A stretch of DNA of 12,095 bases, taken from positions 1-12,095 of the forward strand of contig JAISRD010000079.1 in the NCBI GenBank assembly GCA_031273835.1, read 5' to 3'. Below, in pieces: positions 1 to 7,405 of this stretch (within the stretch, counting starts at the first letter, position 1; every line of letters begins with the position of its first letter). The translations under genes and the position numbers were made by a program. The notes below the pieces were generated by a model. It had not been told where the DNA came from. It searched no databases and saw only the letters and a list, made by a program, of their open reading frames with translations. The DNA is from Treponema sp. GTDB taxonomy: Bacteria; Spirochaetota; Spirochaetia; Treponematales; Breznakiellaceae.

Positions 1-2274
1 AGGGCGATCAAGCTGGATAAGCAGAAAAAGCATACCATCGAGATAATCGTGGACCGCCTGGTGGTGGGCGACGATATACGGAGCCGCCTCGCCGAGTCGG
101 TGGAAACCGCCCTGCAAACGGCGAACGGCATCATGCTGATACTTGCCCAGAGGCAGGGGGAGGACAAGGTAACGGAGTACTTTGTATCCCAGAAAAACGC
201 GTGCCCCGACTGCGGCATCTCCATCCCCGAACTGCAGCCCCGGCTTTTTTCGTTTAACAATCCCTACGGGGCCTGTCCCGATTGTTCGGGGCTGGGAATC
301 AAAATGGAATTCGATCCCGCTTTGGTGATCCCCAACCGTTCCCTGTCCTTTAACGAAGGGGGCTGCGTACCCTACAATCCGGAAAGCGCCTGGCACCGGA
401 GCCGCTTTGAAAGCCTGGCCAAACATTATAAGTTCAGCCTCAATACCCCCTTTGAGGAACTGCCTAAGAAGATCATGAACGCCCTGCTCTACGGTACCAG
501 GGACGATATCAAGGTCCGTTATGAAAACAGGGACGGTACGGGCCACTTTGAATACAATTCGCCCTTTCCCGGAATTCTGGAGGATTTGAAGCGCCGTTAT
601 TTTGAATCCCAGTCCTCGGGTGTCAAGGAATGGCTTGAAAAATTCATGAGCCAGAAACCCTGCGAAAGCTGCGGAGGCAGGCGGCTCAAGGACGAAGCCC
701 TGGGCGTTACCGTGGGGGGAAAGAATATCTGGGAACTGTCAAGCTTAGCGGTGGCGGATTCACTGCGCTTTTTCGAGTCCGTCAAATTCAACAATACCGA
801 AAAAAAGATAGCCGGCCAGATCCTCAAGGAAATAAACGCCCGGCTTAAGTTTATGAAAAACGTGGGGCTTGACTACCTCTCTCTGGAACGGAAGTCCGCA
901 ACCCTTTCCGGCGGGGAGGCCCAGCGTATACGGCTCGCCACCCAGATAGGTTCAAGCCTCGTGGGTGTGCTCTACATACTTGACGAGCCCTCAATCGGGC
1001 TCCACCAGCGGGACAATCAGCGGCTTATTGATACCCTGCTCTACCTCCGCGATCTGGGGAATACCCTCATTGTGGTGGAGCATGACGAGCAGACCCTGCT
1101 GACGGCGGATCACATCGTGGACTTAGGGCCCGGCGCCGGGGTTCACGGGGGCAGGATAATCGCCCAGGGTACGCCCAAACAGGTTATGAAGGTGGAGGGC
1201 AGCCTTACCGGGGCCTTCCTTGCGGGAAAGCTTAAAATGGACATACCCAAGACCAGACGGAGGGGGAACGGGAATTTCCTCCGTCTGCGGGGCGTCTCGG
1301 AGCATAATCTAAAAAATATCGACGCCGATATACCCCTGGGGGCTTTTACCTGCATAAGCGGGGTCTCGGGGTCGGGAAAATCCACCCTGCTCAGCGACGT
1401 GCTTTATCCGGCGCTGGCCAACGAGCTCTACGGGTCAAATTATGCCGAGGGAGCCTATGAGCGGATCGAGGGTATTGAACATGTCGACAAGGTGATCGAT
1501 ATAGACCAGAGCCCCATCGGCCGTACCCCCCGCTCCAACCCCGCCACCTATGTGCAGGTTTTCGGGGCCATACGGGATCTCTTTGCCTCCCTCCCCGAAT
1601 CCAGGGTGAGGGGCTATAAGCCCGGCCGTTTTTCCTTCAACGTCAGGGGGGGGCGCTGCGAAAACTGTTCCGGCGACGGAACCATAAAGATCGAGATGAA
1701 TTTTCTCCCCGACGTATACATCACCTGCGATACCTGCCACGGGAAACGTTTTAACAGGGAAACCCTGGAAATCCGCTACAAAGGAAAAAATATTGCCGAT
1801 GTTTTAGATATGACCATTGAGGAGGCGTCGAATTTTTTCAAGACCATACCTCAGGTCGCGAGAAAACTCGACACCCTCATGTCGGTGGGTTTAGGTTATG
1901 TAAAGCTCGGCCAGTCCGCCCTGACCCTCTCGGGCGGCGAAGCCCAGCGGGTAAAACTGTCCCTGGAACTGAGTAAAAGGTCCACCGGGAAGACCCTTTA
2001 TATACTGGACGAACCGACCACGGGGCTGCATTTTGCCGATGTAAAGCAGCTCATGGAGGTGATCCAGAAGCTCACCGATCAGGGAAATACGGTGGTGATG
2101 ATCGAGCATAACCTCGACGTGCTGCTCCAGGCGGATCATCTGATCGATCTGGGTCCCGAAGGCGGCGACAGGGGGGGGGAGGTGATAGTTACCGGGCCGC
2201 CTGAAAAGGTTGCCGCCCACCGGCGCTCTTATACCGGAATTTATTTAAAGGAATTGTTGGAACGCAGGACTTGA
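1..2274 (+). CDS. uvrA: UvrA, excinuclease ABC subunit A (5'-truncated by window edge)
   Basis: UvrA is the damage-sensing ABC-type ATPase of nucleotide excision repair; in the cytoplasm it loads UvrB onto damaged DNA. Frame 1 is open from the first base, and the residues before the GTG at 49 (ending KKHTIEIIVDRLVV) already match the family, so the gene starts upstream. About 757 of the roughly 940 residues usual for UvrA are present; the N-terminal ~190, with the first Walker A, are missing. In window numbering I see zinc module 1 (C68, C71, C92, C95), ABC signature LSGGEAQ at 302-308, Walker B LYILDEP from 324, the second Walker A GVSGSGKST at 454-462, the C-terminal zinc finger (C553, C556, C576, C579), the second LSGGEAQ from 643 and Walker B LYILDEP from 666. 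All key residues are intact and there is no frameshift. The TGA stop overlaps the start of the next gene. Confidence 0.97.
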   Translation, partial: RAIKLDKQKKHTIEIIVDRLVVGDDIRSRLAESVETALQTANGIMLILAQRQGEDKVTEYFVSQKNACPDCGISIPELQPRLFSFNNPYGACPDCSGLGIKMEFDPALVIPNRSLSFNEGGCVPYNPESAWHRSRFESLAKHYKFSLNTPFEELPKKIMNALLYGTRDDIKVRYENRDGTGHFEYNSPFPGILEDLKRRYFESQSSGVKEWLEKFMSQKPCESCGGRRLKDEALGVTVGGKNIWELSSLAVADSLRFFESVKFNNTEKKIAGQILKEINARLKFMKNVGLDYLSLERKSATLSGGEAQRIRLATQIGSSLVGVLYILDEPSIGLHQRDNQRLIDTLLYLRDLGNTLIVVEHDEQTLLTADHIVDLGPGAGVHGGRIIAQGTPKQVMKVEGSLTGAFLAGKLKMDIPKTRRRGNGNFLRLRGVSEHNLKNIDADIPLGAFTCISGVSGSGKSTLLSDVLYPALANELYGSNYAEGAYERIEGIEHVDKVIDIDQSPIGRTPRSNPATYVQVFGAIRDLFASLPESRVRGYKPGRFSFNVRGGRCENCSGDGTIKIEMNFLPDVYITCDTCHGKRFNRETLEIRYKGKNIADVLDMTIEEASNFFKTIPQVARKLDTLMSVGLGYVKLGQSALTLSGGEAQRVKLSLELSKRSTGKTLYILDEPTTGLHFADVKQLMEVIQKLTDQGNTVVMIEHNLDVLLQADHLIDLGPEGGDRGGEVIVTGPPEKVAAHRRSYTGIYLKELLERRT

Positions 2275-5200
2275 ACGGAAAGCCTCTTTTCCTCTTTTTC
2301 TTCCTCTTTTTAAGCGGGGTCCTTCTTTACGCCCAAAGCCCGGCGCCTTCCGCCCCGGAAAGTCCCCCGTCCGGGGGATTAACCGCGGAATTTGTACTGG
2401 AACGGGATATTGCCACTTCTTCCCTGGCGGAACTGGCCGATTGGTGCCGGAGCCTGGGATTGAGCGAAGCCGGCGGCAGGGAGGAACTGGCGGCGCGGAT
2501 ACGGACTCACTATAAGATAGGCCTCCCTGAGGAAACTCCCGGAGCGGCTGATGCCGGGGAGAAGGGCCCCGCAGGGGCGGAAGCCGGAGCAGGCGCCGCC
2601 GCTGAAGGAACGGAAGCGGAAACGGCAGGAGCAGCGAAAGAAACGGAGGGGACGGCGGAAGCGGAAACGGAGCTATCCCCGGACGGAATGGCGGAGGAAG
2701 AGGCCGTAAAGAAAGAGCCCCTGCTTATCACGATTGAATCCGCAAAGACCACCGAGTATTTTACCGTCGAAGCCGTCAACGAGAACTATGTACGCCTGAG
2801 GGGATCGGTTTCGGTGGCCCTTAAGGACGGAGAAATTATCCACCGTATCAAGGCCGGGGAACTGCTCTACAACAGAACCCGTAATATTATGTCCGCCTCC
2901 GGGGGAGTGGAGTACATGAAAGAAGACGGCGATACCACCGAGACCTTTCGGGGCGGGGGTATTACGGTCGACCTGGATACCTGGTCCACGGTTTTTATGG
3001 AAGGCGTTTCCGACAGGGAAATTACCGAAGGCGAATCCCGGTACCGTTTTGCCGGGGAGGTTATTTCCCGAAGCGGCGAGGATTCCACGGTGCTCCGCCA
3101 CGCCAGAATAAGCAACGCCGATAATGAGGAAGCCTACTGGTCTATTAACGCATCCACCCTATGGCTCCTCCCCAGTTCCGACTGGGCGGTGTTTAACGCG
3201 GTCCTTAAGGTGGGGGAAATTCCCGTATTGTACCTCCCCTATTTTTACTATCCCGCGGATGAGATTGTTTTTCATCCCGTTATAGGGTACCGTTCCCGGG
3301 AAAGTACCTTTCTCCAGACAACAACCTATCTGCTGGGCCGTCCCAAGGCGGAAAGCAGTTCCGAAAGTTCCATAAGTACCATCATGGGAAGCGGCGCCGG
3401 AATGGAAAAAAAGCTGGAAGGGGTATTCTTAAGGAGTACGGGAAAAAAGGCCAGGGATGAAAATGAAGTCAGGCTTTCCCTGCTGGCCGACGCGTATATC
3501 AACCTGGGGCTGTACCTGGGAACGGAACTGGCGGTACCGGCGAGGGCCCCCTTCGGCGAGATCAATTTATCGGCCGGTATCGGGTTTTCCAGGGATATTG
3601 TTCCGGTGGGCGCCGGCTATACCCCCTTTGCGCCGGCCTATGACGGAACGAGCGTTTGGAACAGTTCCCGTTTATTCTCCCTGGGCGTTCCTTTCAGGTA
3701 CCGCCTTAATACTTCAGGTTCGGTAAACGGGTCCCAGGGGCCCATCGGCAGCGCCTCTCTGCTTTGGGATTTTCCCTTTTATTCCGATCCCGTGGTGGAC
3801 AAAGATTTTCTCCACCGCTCGGAAGACTCGGATCTCCTGACCCTGATCCAATCGGGAACCACGCCGGATCTGGCCACCTATACCGATTCACTGGGCTCCT
3901 ATGTTTGGAGCCTCAACGGAAATATCACCCTTTCCCTTCCTTCCCTGTCGCCCTATATTACCAGCCTTTCCCTGAGCAGCGCCACTTCCTCACTTTCCTT
4001 TAGCAGCAGGACTAACAGTGATAAGACCAACCCGTCACACCCATCCTACGCTCCGTATTCTCCGGACGCCTCGTTCTTTTTCCCCCAGAAATTCACCGTC
4101 TATTCCCTTTCCGCTTCCATTTCGGGAACTCCCCTGACCATCGGGAAAACGGCGCAGGTCCCCGGCGATCCGGTCGAAGACAGCCTTAAAGGATTGGGTA
4201 CGCCCGTTTCACCCTGGGCGGCAGAAACAGGGGGGGAAACGGAGAAAACGGATACTCAGCGGGACGCCCTCAGCCTTAACCCGCCCGAGATTAGCCGGAC
4301 GGCGGAAACGATAATCGGCGCCGGAAACACCCTTACCCTGGATTACAACTTAAATCCGGCGGCGGCCTCCGAAATAGACTTTAACGCGTCAAGGTGGAAT
4401 AAACCCGATGATATTGACTGGGGCGATAGGGCCTCCCAGCTTTTTACGTTTAGGGCGGACGGTAACCTGGGCCTGACCTTTTCTGAAAACAGGGAACTTT
4501 ATACAACCGGCATACGCTTTTACGGCGCTTCCTCCTGGCAGGAATATACCTATCTGAATACGAACGCGGCCCTGGATACCGCCGCCGCCAAACAGCAGGC
4601 CCATAGCATGACCTACTTCAACAGTTCCGCCGAGTATACCCTCGCGGTAAAACCCTTTTATAAAAACTCCGTTTGGGAAAATACCAGCTTTCAGTATACC
4701 TTAAAGGGACTTCTGGGAAAAACAAACTACGATCCCCTGGGGGATTCCTGGTCCTTTGAAAACGGCGGCTGGAACCGGGATGATATTGAGATCCACCGGC
4801 TGCAGGCGAATATCAACGCGTCGGTCCTGGAGAAAACCCAGACCCTGCTCCTTACCGCCGATCTTCCCCCGGAAGAAAGCGCCCTGGGAGCGGACGCCAC
4901 CGCCAGAATTTGGATATCCGAAACAAACGCCCGTACCAGAGTCCGGGATCCCTTTACCGACCCCCTTTGCGAACCCCTGTATGTTACGGAAACCCTAAAC
5001 TTTTCCGACCGTATTTCCCTGCAGCAGTACGCCATCTATGATCCTGAGTATTCGGATTTTACCATATTAACCACGGGCCTTAACTTATGGGAATTCACCG
5101 CCTCCTTTACCGCAACCAGGGGTAAAAGCTACCGGCTTGAAAATGGCAATACCCCCGGCATACCTTCCGGGTGGTATGAAAATACCGGGGAAACCCTGAA

Positions 5201-5744
5201 TCCCCAGGAATTACGTTTGGCCTATAACAAAACCTTTTCCACCGAAGAAAGCGGCCCCTTTGTTTTTTCCCTGTCCGTCAATACGGGGCTTAGTTTTGAT
5301 CTGAGGCGTTATACCTATTCAAAGTTTACGTTTAACCTGGGGGTTACTGCGACGATAAACCGTTTTCTCGACGTCTCCCTGTCCTCCATTTCCGAGAATG
5401 CGGAAATTTACCGGTACATACAGGACATACCCTTTTTTGAAACCGGGGTGGAAGTACCGGGTGAAAAAAATCCTCTCCTGGATCTGATCGACTCATTCAG
5501 ATTTGACGATACCTCCCGGCGTACCTCATCGGGCTTTAAGCTTAAATCCTTCGATTTGAAACTGATTCACCACCTGGGGGATTGGGACGCCACCCTGGGG
5601 GTTACCCTGACTCCGGAACTGGATAGGGCCAGCTTTCCGCCCAGCTATATTTTTAACCCGGTTATTTCCTTTGTGATCCAGTGGAAGCCCATCAGCGCGA
5701 TAAAGACGGATATGAATTATGATAAAGACGGTTTCCGTTACTAA
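2271..5744 (+). CDS. lptD: LptD/OstA-like outer-membrane assembly protein, enlarged spirochaete form
   Basis: LptD is the outer-membrane barrel that inserts lipopolysaccharide or an equivalent glycolipid. The TTG start at 2271 is chosen because it gives a clean signal peptide at once (Lys4, hydrophobic 6-19, likely cleavage after A21 in LLYA|QS), GGAA lies 8 nt upstream, and no in-frame ATG occurs before codon 140. Residues ~45-82 resemble a SAP-type two-helix motif. Residues ~89-148 are an Ala/Glu/Gly linker. Residues ~150-270 look like the OstA/LptA beta domain. YWSI at 289-292 and YLPYFYYP at 321-328 match the family's entry to the barrel. The rest alternates in beta-strand fashion, has a hydrophilic loop at ~617-684, and ends FRY, an aromatic terminus typical of outer-membrane proteins. 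At 1157 aa it is far longer than E. coli LptD (784). Only two cysteines occur (C59, C900), so the classical LptD disulfide pattern is absent. The 4-nt overlap with uvrA suggests coupled translation. Confidence 0.85.
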   Translation: MNGKPLFLFFFLFLSGVLLYAQSPAPSAPESPPSGGLTAEFVLERDIATSSLAELADWCRSLGLSEAGGREELAARIRTHYKIGLPEETPGAADAGEKGPAGAEAGAGAAAEGTEAETAGAAKETEGTAEAETELSPDGMAEEEAVKKEPLLITIESAKTTEYFTVEAVNENYVRLRGSVSVALKDGEIIHRIKAGELLYNRTRNIMSASGGVEYMKEDGDTTETFRGGGITVDLDTWSTVFMEGVSDREITEGESRYRFAGEVISRSGEDSTVLRHARISNADNEEAYWSINASTLWLLPSSDWAVFNAVLKVGEIPVLYLPYFYYPADEIVFHPVIGYRSRESTFLQTTTYLLGRPKAESSSESSISTIMGSGAGMEKKLEGVFLRSTGKKARDENEVRLSLLADAYINLGLYLGTELAVPARAPFGEINLSAGIGFSRDIVPVGAGYTPFAPAYDGTSVWNSSRLFSLGVPFRYRLNTSGSVNGSQGPIGSASLLWDFPFYSDPVVDKDFLHRSEDSDLLTLIQSGTTPDLATYTDSLGSYVWSLNGNITLSLPSLSPYITSLSLSSATSSLSFSSRTNSDKTNPSHPSYAPYSPDASFFFPQKFTVYSLSASISGTPLTIGKTAQVPGDPVEDSLKGLGTPVSPWAAETGGETEKTDTQRDALSLNPPEISRTAETIIGAGNTLTLDYNLNPAAASEIDFNASRWNKPDDIDWGDRASQLFTFRADGNLGLTFSENRELYTTGIRFYGASSWQEYTYLNTNAALDTAAAKQQAHSMTYFNSSAEYTLAVKPFYKNSVWENTSFQYTLKGLLGKTNYDPLGDSWSFENGGWNRDDIEIHRLQANINASVLEKTQTLLLTADLPPEESALGADATARIWISETNARTRVRDPFTDPLCEPLYVTETLNFSDRISLQQYAIYDPEYSDFTILTTGLNLWEFTASFTATRGKSYRLENGNTPGIPSGWYENTGETLNPQELRLAYNKTFSTEESGPFVFSLSVNTGLSFDLRRYTYSKFTFNLGVTATINRFLDVSLSSISENAEIYRYIQDIPFFETGVEVPGEKNPLLDLIDSFRFDDTSRRTSSGFKLKSFDLKLIHHLGDWDATLGVTLTPELDRASFPPSYIFNPVISFVIQWKPISAIKTDMNYDKDGFRY
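2611..2670 (+). repeat. In-frame 15-bp direct repeat in the lptD linker
   Basis: The 15-mer CGGAAGCGGAAACGG occurs at 2611-2625 and again at 2656-2670. The 45-bp offset keeps the same reading frame, so both copies encode EAET-type Ala/Glu linker. This looks like local duplication within low-complexity coding sequence. Unit gain or loss would change linker length by 15 residues without breaking the barrel frame. Confidence 0.7.
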
Positions 5745-7405
5745 ATCCGGGCAAGCACCCTGTCGAGCGCTCCCAGGCACCAGTTCCTGGATCCGGTAAA
5801 AATACCCTGTATATCCGAACCGGGATATTCCCTGCGTACCGCCGCCGCCACGGGGAGCAGAGTCAGGGCCGCGGGGCTTTCCCGGGAAAAGGAATGGAGG
5901 GCCCCTAATTCCTCCCTGTAGGCCCGTAAAAATTCCCGGGCGCTTCCCCGGGGCCGGCCCGGAGCAAAGAGGGAAAGTTCCCGCTCAGGTCCCCCGAAGC
6001 GGCTGTCCCCCGGGCCTTCCGCCGCGCCGTCCCGCGCTTCGGGGAAATCGATCCCGGGCCCCTCTCCGCGTTCGTTCAGTAAAAGCGCTTTGGAACGGGC
6101 GGCCTTTTCTTCCAGCCTTTCCCGGTAAAACTTAAGGGATTGGGTTTCATAGTACCAGGGAGTATCCTGATTTTGGCATCTGCGCAGGGAGGGGCTGCGG
6201 TAGAGAAAGGCCGAATGGAGGGCCTCAAGGCCCTTAAAACGGGACTGTTGTTTTTCAAAGTACGGGTACAGGTAGGTACCCCGGGCATAGGTTTTTCCTC
6301 CGGGGTAGGAAAAATCCGCCCCGTAGAACCGGATCTGTTCCGCCCCCAGGCTTTCCGCCAGGGACAGGGCCGCATAGGTAACGTTGGCTCCCGAAGTGTC
6401 CAGGAAAGGCAGGGACCGCCATTGGCGGCGTATGTACTGGGACAGGGGGTGGCATGAGGAAAAAAAGCGGGGGTTCTTAGAGCGGCCGGCAAGCGCCGGG
6501 GGGCTGGCTAAATCGAGGAAGAGCAGGGTTTTTTCAGGGAACCCCGAAAAAAAATGCTGATAGCTGATATGCTGGCAGTCTATGGAAATTACCGCGTCGG
6601 GCTCTATGCCCCCGTTGAGCAGCGCGGAAAGGGCGGTGTCTGCGGCAATGAGAAAATTCCGGGTCCGCTCTTCCCTGATGCGGGGAAGCTGTAAATCCAG
6701 GGAGGGACCCGCCGCGGCGATGAGAACCCTGCGTACAGGGGCCAGGGGCCTTTCCGGAACTTCGGCCATGGGAAGGTTACGGATGATATTGGAAAACCAG
6801 CGCTTTCCAAAGTAGGCCTGTACCGAATAATCCCTGGATACGCTGTCTATGGAACTCTTTAAGGCGTCCCCGGCTGCGTTAAAGCGGTCCTGATCGTATT
6901 CGGTCCTGGCCCGCAGGGGGAATACCCGTATGCCGCCGTGGAGAACCGGCTTGTAGGTATTAAGGAGGTATTCTTCTATCGTTGAAGGGGTCGGATCAAC
7001 CAGAAGATGAAAACGGGGGTCTTTAAAAAGGGGTATGTATTCCAGGGAACTTAACAATTCCGCCATGCCGTTGAGGTTATAATCGATCACCAGCACATGA
7101 CAGGTTTCCTCCCGCTCCAGGGCCGCCGCTGCGTAAAAGCCCCCGCCGAGGCCTAAAAATACCAGGTACCCCTCTTCCCGCAGGGTCGCCGTAAGCCTTT
7201 CCGCTTCCCTGCGGGGGTCCACCGTTGAATGAAGGGGATGGGCGGCCCCGGAGGGGTCCGCTAAGGCCGGCAGGGTTTCTCCGGTTCTGGACCGGATAAA
7301 GCGGTAACATTGACGGGTTGTTTCCGCGGCGGAAAGCCGTGAACAGAGCCGGGGGTCCGTTGCCGAGAGGGCCAGTACGTTTTGCTCAAATAATTGTCTA
7401 TTCAT
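5741..7405 (-). CDS. DUF115/Maf-type protein B (probable flagellin-glycosylation family)
   Basis: This 554-aa protein belongs by motif to the DUF115 (MptE-like) family, which includes the motility accessory factors (Maf) needed for flagellin glycosylation in several bacteria. Visible motifs are a glycine-rich FLGLGGGFYAAAAL at 83-96 followed by IDYN at 107-110, as in a Rossmann-like N-terminal domain; the family hallmark AAAGPSL at 230-236; GIEPDAVISIDCQ at 266-278; and YGADFSYPGG at 361-370 followed by KTYARGTYL. FGKRWFSNIIRNL at 199-211 is shared with the upstream paralogue. Residues ~445-490 are a Gly/Pro/Glu-rich, probably flexible insertion. No signal peptide or membrane helix is seen, so it is likely cytoplasmic. 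The ATG overlaps the preceding stop as ATGA (7402-7405), with GGAT 8 nt upstream. The exact reaction and substrate cannot be read from the sequence; sugar transfer to flagellin is an inference from the family. Confidence 0.82.
   Translation of the reverse strand: MNRQLFEQNVLALSATDPRLCSRLSAAETTRQCYRFIRSRTGETLPALADPSGAAHPLHSTVDPRREAERLTATLREEGYLVFLGLGGGFYAAAALEREETCHVLVIDYNLNGMAELLSSLEYIPLFKDPRFHLLVDPTPSTIEEYLLNTYKPVLHGGIRVFPLRARTEYDQDRFNAAGDALKSSIDSVSRDYSVQAYFGKRWFSNIIRNLPMAEVPERPLAPVRRVLIAAAGPSLDLQLPRIREERTRNFLIAADTALSALLNGGIEPDAVISIDCQHISYQHFFSGFPEKTLLFLDLASPPALAGRSKNPRFFSSCHPLSQYIRRQWRSLPFLDTSGANVTYAALSLAESLGAEQIRFYGADFSYPGGKTYARGTYLYPYFEKQQSRFKGLEALHSAFLYRSPSLRRCQNQDTPWYYETQSLKFYRERLEEKAARSKALLLNERGEGPGIDFPEARDGAAEGPGDSRFGGPERELSLFAPGRPRGSAREFLRAYREELGALHSFSRESPAALTLLPVAAAVRREYPGSDIQGIFTGSRNWCLGALDRVLARI

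Noticed and set aside
49..51. GTG at 49 as the start of uvrA
   Set aside because: The frame is open back to base 1 and the residues before it match UvrA; the true start lies outside the window and the N-terminal Walker A is missing.
5728..5738. Small stem ACGG-TTT-CCGT next to the convergent stops as a terminator
   Set aside because: Only 4 bp with a 3-nt loop and only short, broken T runs after it on the minus strand; too weak.
5773..5790. Stem CCAGG...CCTGG downstream of lptD as a terminator
   Set aside because: Five base pairs and followed on the plus strand by ATCCGGTAAAAA, with no T run.
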